A stretch of DNA of 64,000 nucleotides, taken from NCBI GenBank assembly GCA_016748015.1, contig JAAOMT010000003.1, forward strand, positions 1,287,187 through 1,351,186, written 5' to 3'. The position numbers were made by a program, and so were the translations under genes. Below, piece after piece: positions 63,220 to 64,000 of the stretch. The first letter of the stretch is position 1. Every line of letters begins with the position of its first letter. This DNA comes from Geosiphon pyriformis (taxonomy: Eukaryota; Glomeromycota; Glomeromycetes; Archaeosporales; Geosiphonaceae). The notes beneath the pieces were generated by a model. It made no database searches. It was not told the origin of the DNA and saw only the letters and a program-made list of their open reading frames with translations.

Positions 63220-64000
63220 TCACATCTTGTCATAAATCCATCGGCCACCAACAAGTTTTGCTGTGACCTTTACAGGTGGTAATTTCCAGCTTTTAGGTCC
63301 AAATGAAGGAACAATGAATGCTTCAATTTCCGTTTCTCTTTTGTTCTTCAAAGTAGAGCTGTATGTAGGAAAATAGAGATGTAATATATAAATGTCTATG
63401 CAAAACAAATAAGCATTAGCATACCTAGCTTTCGGAAGATTTGATGGCTTTGAAAATGTGCACAATGATTTGCTAAGCTTCGGGAGCCAATTTGGTTCAA
63501 TAACGGTAAGGCCTAAGCGCAAAACAGAATACTAAGTCCAAGTTATATTCGTTTAACAAGTTATTGAGTGGAAATAATATTAACCTTTCATATACAGTTT
63601 AGTAGTCCGTTGTAATTCCTGGTAGGCGAGAAAATTTGGTGGTTTCCCATGAAATAGAACAGATGATGGGTGAATAAATGCATCTTCGTCGGACCACATT
63701 GTGACGTATGCAACACCACGTGTTGTTTTAAAGGAAGAAGGCAAATTAGCTGCTTTTTCAACCAAACCCTTGCGCACAGCTATTTGATCAGTAAATCCAG
63801 CGGTAATAATCTGGCGGATGGCTGTGAGCTTTCAAGGATGAAAATTTTTTTATAGATGGCAGAAATAAAAAATACAGATTTAACTTTTTCATACCTGAGA
63901 GCTAGAAGGAGGTTTTATTTTAGGATCAAGAGATATCTTAAGTTCCGGAAATATGTTCTGTAGAAGAGTTGTGAGTTGCCCTTTAAGTTTAAGAATTTCT
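63220..64000 (-). CDS. ECM16: DHR1/ECM16 (DHX37) RNA helicase, C-terminal part only
   Basis: The DEAH-box helicase that releases U3 snoRNA during 18S rRNA maturation in the nucleolus. Only the end of the gene is in the window: exons 63895-64000 (continuing outside), 63585-63828, 63425-63512 and 63220-63358. The product has the helicase-associated OB-fold region: LTAIRQIITAGFTDQIAVRK, SSVLFHGKPPNFLAYQEL, TTKLYMKGLTVIEPNWLPKL, and near the end FGPKSWKLPPVKV. SVLF-H and LYMKG-T-V-WL are distinctive of DHR1/DHX37 among DEAH helicases. The helicase core lies beyond 64,000. The frame stops at TGA 63220-63222, but it stays open for 13 more codons up to a perfect GTAAGT donor, so the true end may lie further on. 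Confidence 0.88.

Overview
The window is eukaryotic and very AT-rich. Its genes carry many short GT-AG introns and it is dense in decayed transposons. The gene content is fungal: SYP1/FCHo muniscin, riboflavin kinase, DHR1/ECM16, PIG-P, homogentisate dioxygenase and a U11/U12-25K protein. A relic of a kinase resembling the expanded kinase families of arbuscular mycorrhizal fungi, plus EN-RT-RNaseH LINEs in AT deserts, fits an early-diverging fungus, probably Mucoromycota and perhaps Glomeromycotina. The placement is inference.

Layout. 1-5.96 kb: LINE copy A (minus strand, 3' end outside the window). 6-13 kb: AT-rich DNA with a kinase relic, a frameshifted unknown gene, ATT microsatellites and a PIGP-like gene with a possible distant last exon. 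14.9-21.8 kb: LINE copy B (minus). 21.8-25.9 kb: AT desert holding a decayed repeat family and a solo LTR with target-site duplication. 25.9-44.6 kb: the gene island, with SNRNP25 (plus) tail to tail with HGD, then on the minus strand HGD, a polyQ protein, a 16-exon SYP1/FCHo, a large acidic protein ending in an AMPK-type glycogen-binding (CBM48-like) domain, and a SAP-domain membrane protein. 44.6-58 kb: a desert with a strongly decayed third LINE and an LTR-like insertion. 58.3-59.3 kb: riboflavin kinase. 59.4-62.0 kb: a decayed TIR element. 62.8-64 kb: the 3' end of DHR1/ECM16, truncated by the window.

The genes look like dispersed housekeeping genes and I see no functional cluster. The coherent theme is the transposon landscape. 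Nine nonsense codons in LINEs A and B can be compared with the other copy, and all nine are C-to-T or G-to-A changes (mostly Trp to stop). Older repeats differ from their better preserved partners in the same way, and CpG is nearly absent in the deserts. This looks like RIP or methylation/deamination decay stopping close to genes. I did not find a convincing new multi-gene system.
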